DNA of 64,000 nucleotides from Planctomycetaceae bacterium (GTDB taxonomy: Bacteria > Planctomycetota > Planctomycetia > Pirellulales > Pirellulaceae): NCBI GenBank assembly GCA_002723275.1, contig PBNZ01000002.1, positions 292,516 to 356,515 on the forward strand, written 5' to 3'. A model generated the notes under the pieces. That model had not been told where the DNA came from, made no database searches, and saw nothing but the letters and a program-made list of their open reading frames with translations. This document shows, one piece after another, positions 62,039-64,000 of the stretch. Numbering within the stretch: the first letter of the stretch is position 1; each line of letters starts with the position of its first letter. Both the position numbers and the translations under genes were made by a program.

Positions 62039-63412
62039 ATGGTAAGCATGCTCCGATCTCCTAAAAAATATCTCCGCATTCTGAAACAGCCGTTCGTGCT
62101 CATTTCAGCCCTGGTTCTGCTGGTTTCCACAGCTTGTCTCGTCGCCATCGGGGTTGCGTCTGAATCAGACACATCCGTTTCCCGCGCGGCACGACGTTAT
62201 CGAATGCAAGTGTTTCAGTCGTACCATACGAACCGTGCTGAATATGATCGACGTATAGAAGCTGGCGATCGTGTTCTTGAGGGCTGGAGTACACGCGGAA
62301 AACCAGAAACCGAACAGTCGCAGTTACTCGATTGGTTTCGACAGGCAACCGACGCAACGAAAGCAGGACTCGAAAGCCCCTTGCCACTCTTCGATCCAAC
62401 CGACGAAGTGACTCAAAGGCCACAGCTTGAAACACCTCAACTATCGCCTGACATAACACCGAAGCCGATGAAACCAGAGCCACCTCGGAATTCCACGCCT
62501 CAAGAAATTTTTCAACGGCCGGATACCGAGTTGAAATCTGATCGACGTCGACGAGAGACAGGGCCCATCGTGTCGCCGCAGCCGCCGACTCTCGATCCTC
62601 AGCCTGGTACGGAACCGACGATTGCACGAGACGTACCTGTGCCGAGCCGGCCCCGCACCGTTCCTCCAACGGTTCGGTTGCAAGCGTCAAAACCGAAATC
62701 CAACCCAACCGAAATCATTCAGATCACACCTCGTGAGGCTGCGCCCCAGGCGACACCCCCGCGACAACGATTGCAGCGTTCCCGCCGCACGACGTCGACG
62801 TTCCCAGAACCAGATGCAACCCTGGGTCGCCAAGCGGATGCCGGGCTACTCAAGGTGCCGGGCCCTGCCAATTTAGATGAGCCAGCGGATATCGGATTGA
62901 TTCCCCAGCTTGAGACGGAACGGTCTGTCGAACTAGCAGACGAGACCCCTCGTGACGCTTCCACCTTGCGGAAACCTTTTCCACCCGCTTCGATTGATCT
63001 TGAGGCAGCGATCTCAAGAATGGAATCGGCCGTGGCATCGAGGACTGGCCAGATTGACTTGGCCGTTTTAGCGGCGCGTATTCGTGCCTCGAATCTACGA
63101 CTTGCCGAGATCGATAGTGAATTGTCGGAAAATGGTCTTTGGGATGTCGAACGACTTCGACCGCTGGTCGATCGTTTTGATCGTATGCTGTCTGGACGAC
63201 GCCTCTCGGAACTTTACTTCGAGGCACTCAGTCAATCTGAGCGGCAGCGAGTGACGACATTGAAACCCTTGCAGCCAACGATCAATCTTTTAGCGCAGCG
63301 GTTATTTGAGGCTCGAGTTGCGGTCGCTGAAGATCCCATATTTGAGCCGACGGATTCATTGGAAGCCGAACAGCTCCAGGAAATGATCAACGTGATCGAC
63401 ACCTGGAAATAG
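62039..63412 (+). CDS. Membrane-anchored Pro-rich protein, 457 aa
   Basis: A single membrane helix (Phe-Val-Leu-Ile-Ser-Ala-Leu-Val-Leu-Leu-Val) lies near the N-terminus after a basic stretch. Residues about 110-310 are Pro/Thr/Gln/Arg-rich and probably disordered. The C-terminal 130 residues are helical (Leu-Ala-Ala-Arg-Ile-Arg-Ala-Ser-Asn-Leu-Arg-Leu, Leu-Tyr-Phe-Glu-Ala-Leu-Ser-Gln). No family is recognised. A TTG at 62006 is possible, but the ATG at 62039 is preferred. It precedes the last gene of the window by 23 bases and is probably co-transcribed with it. Confidence 0.7.
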   Translation: MVSMLRSPKKYLRILKQPFVLISALVLLVSTACLVAIGVASESDTSVSRAARRYRMQVFQSYHTNRAEYDRRIEAGDRVLEGWSTRGKPETEQSQLLDWFRQATDATKAGLESPLPLFDPTDEVTQRPQLETPQLSPDITPKPMKPEPPRNSTPQEIFQRPDTELKSDRRRRETGPIVSPQPPTLDPQPGTEPTIARDVPVPSRPRTVPPTVRLQASKPKSNPTEIIQITPREAAPQATPPRQRLQRSRRTTSTFPEPDATLGRQADAGLLKVPGPANLDEPADIGLIPQLETERSVELADETPRDASTLRKPFPPASIDLEAAISRMESAVASRTGQIDLAVLAARIRASNLRLAEIDSELSENGLWDVERLRPLVDRFDRMLSGRRLSELYFEALSQSERQRVTTLKPLQPTINLLAQRLFEARVAVAEDPIFEPTDSLEAEQLQEMINVIDTWK

Positions 63413-63435
63413 AAAACTTTGCTCCTCGATAGTTG

Positions 63436-64000
63436 ATGAATGTTATGAACAAGCTCGCTGAAGAAACCAATTACGAACCCAAAGAATTCAGTAAACCGGT
63501 CGGTGAAGGATTTCCCCCGAAGGTGGTTTCTAGCAATCAACGCGGGGAAACGGCGTCCGTTTCCGAGGGCGAAAAAGAAAATGTTGATGCGACCGCTGAG
63601 GCGATTGAATACGTCAAGCAGATCATTGCTCGTCAACGAGCAAAAGCAGGTGAGTCACTGGAGTCCGCTCAAGAAGACGCATCAGCCATTGACCTAAAAG
63701 CAGACGACGAACAGACCGTATCAACTAGCCATTCCCCTGGATCCTCTCTGCTCACAGACGCACCGACTTCCGAACCGAGGGCAATGTTGGACTCACTGGG
63801 CATCGCGTCTGCCGTTAAAGAACGGCAGAACCGTCAGACTATCCAACCACAAGATATGGAACGGATGCGAGAGGCTGCCAATATTTCCACTAGGCTAGTG
63901 CTCGACTCGCACGAAATACAGCGTATCTACCGAATGATGTTTGCCTATATCGTTCTCGTGGTGGGATCAGTCTCGGCATCACTGACGTTGGTAAGTCTGG
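63436..64000 (+). CDS. Membrane protein, N-terminal part, cut by window end
   Basis: An ATG at 63436 opens a frame that runs to the window edge without a stop, at least 188 codons. The first 150 residues are polar and acidic (Glu, Lys, Ser, Asp), with a segment Glu-Tyr-Val-Lys-Gln-Ile-Ile-Ala-Arg-Gln. Near the end a membrane helix begins (Phe-Ala-Tyr-Ile-Val-Leu-Val-Val-Gly-Ser-Val). The rest lies beyond the window; family not recognised. Position 23 bases after the previous gene suggests one operon. Confidence 0.75.
   Translation, partial: MNVMNKLAEETNYEPKEFSKPVGEGFPPKVVSSNQRGETASVSEGEKENVDATAEAIEYVKQIIARQRAKAGESLESAQEDASAIDLKADDEQTVSTSHSPGSSLLTDAPTSEPRAMLDSLGIASAVKERQNRQTIQPQDMERMREAANISTRLVLDSHEIQRIYRMMFAYIVLVVGSVSASLTLVSL

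Noticed and set aside
1..64000. tRNA, rRNA, insertion sequences, phage genes
   Set aside because: No cloverleaf with a GGTTCGA-type arm, no rRNA block, no transposase or integrase was found on reading the gaps and both strands.

Overview
The window reads as a chromosomal segment of a planctomycete, most likely Pirellulales. The markers are a 77-residue small basic protein of the type found in Planctomycetes, Verrucomicrobia and Chlamydiae, a double-length fused UvrA, a DUF1570-type zincin, a type II secretion operon with composite GspL and GspM/GspC-like proteins, and many secreted or lipid-anchored proteins of unknown function. The assignment rests on family recognition only; no rRNA or tRNA gene was seen. 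Genes are dense on both strands, and convergent neighbours mostly end within a few bases of each other.

Layout. 1-2666: the end of a polysaccharide flippase and a polysaccharide-deacetylase-like protein. 2710-12381: a 589-residue orphan, then a 2362-residue UvrA-UvrA fusion followed by a CBM9-like protein. 12378-18651 (all minus strand): LarA-like racemase, small basic protein, Ser/Thr kinase, AccD, a histidine-phosphatase fold that has lost both catalytic histidines, ribulose-phosphate 3-epimerase and ScpB. 18747-20907: a sugar epimerase, an AcpH-like protein and a HEAT-repeat lipoprotein. 21246-25586 (plus): S41 protease, RNase Z-like hydrolase, HemW and an EcsC-family protein. 25647-25994 (minus): an ArsC/thioredoxin-fold gene with an in-frame TGA. 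26122-31384: MutY, TrpC, PurH and a secreted beta-propeller protein. 31829-42616: mostly planctomycete-type proteins of unknown function. 42405-57734 (minus): an eleven-gene type II secretion operon running gspE-F-G-H-I-J-K-L-M/C, secretin, lipoprotein. 58149-64000: EF-hand protein, PLP aminotransferase, alpha/beta hydrolase, a small lipoprotein and two membrane-anchored proteins, the last cut by the window end.

The most striking item is at 25647-25994. From an ATG with a strong Shine-Dalgarno the frame runs 12 codons to a TGA, then continues without interruption into a thioredoxin-fold ArsC-like protein. The TGA falls at the first position of a redox motif (U-K-T-C), and a stable stem-loop with bacterial SECIS geometry follows immediately. 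This is best read as a selenoprotein that ordinary gene callers would truncate to a 69-residue fragment. Other points of interest are the single-chain double UvrA with a duplicated C-terminal tail, the PilO-Ig-GspC composite of the secretion system, and substitutions at catalytic positions in the phosphatase-like protein, the kinase and MutY.
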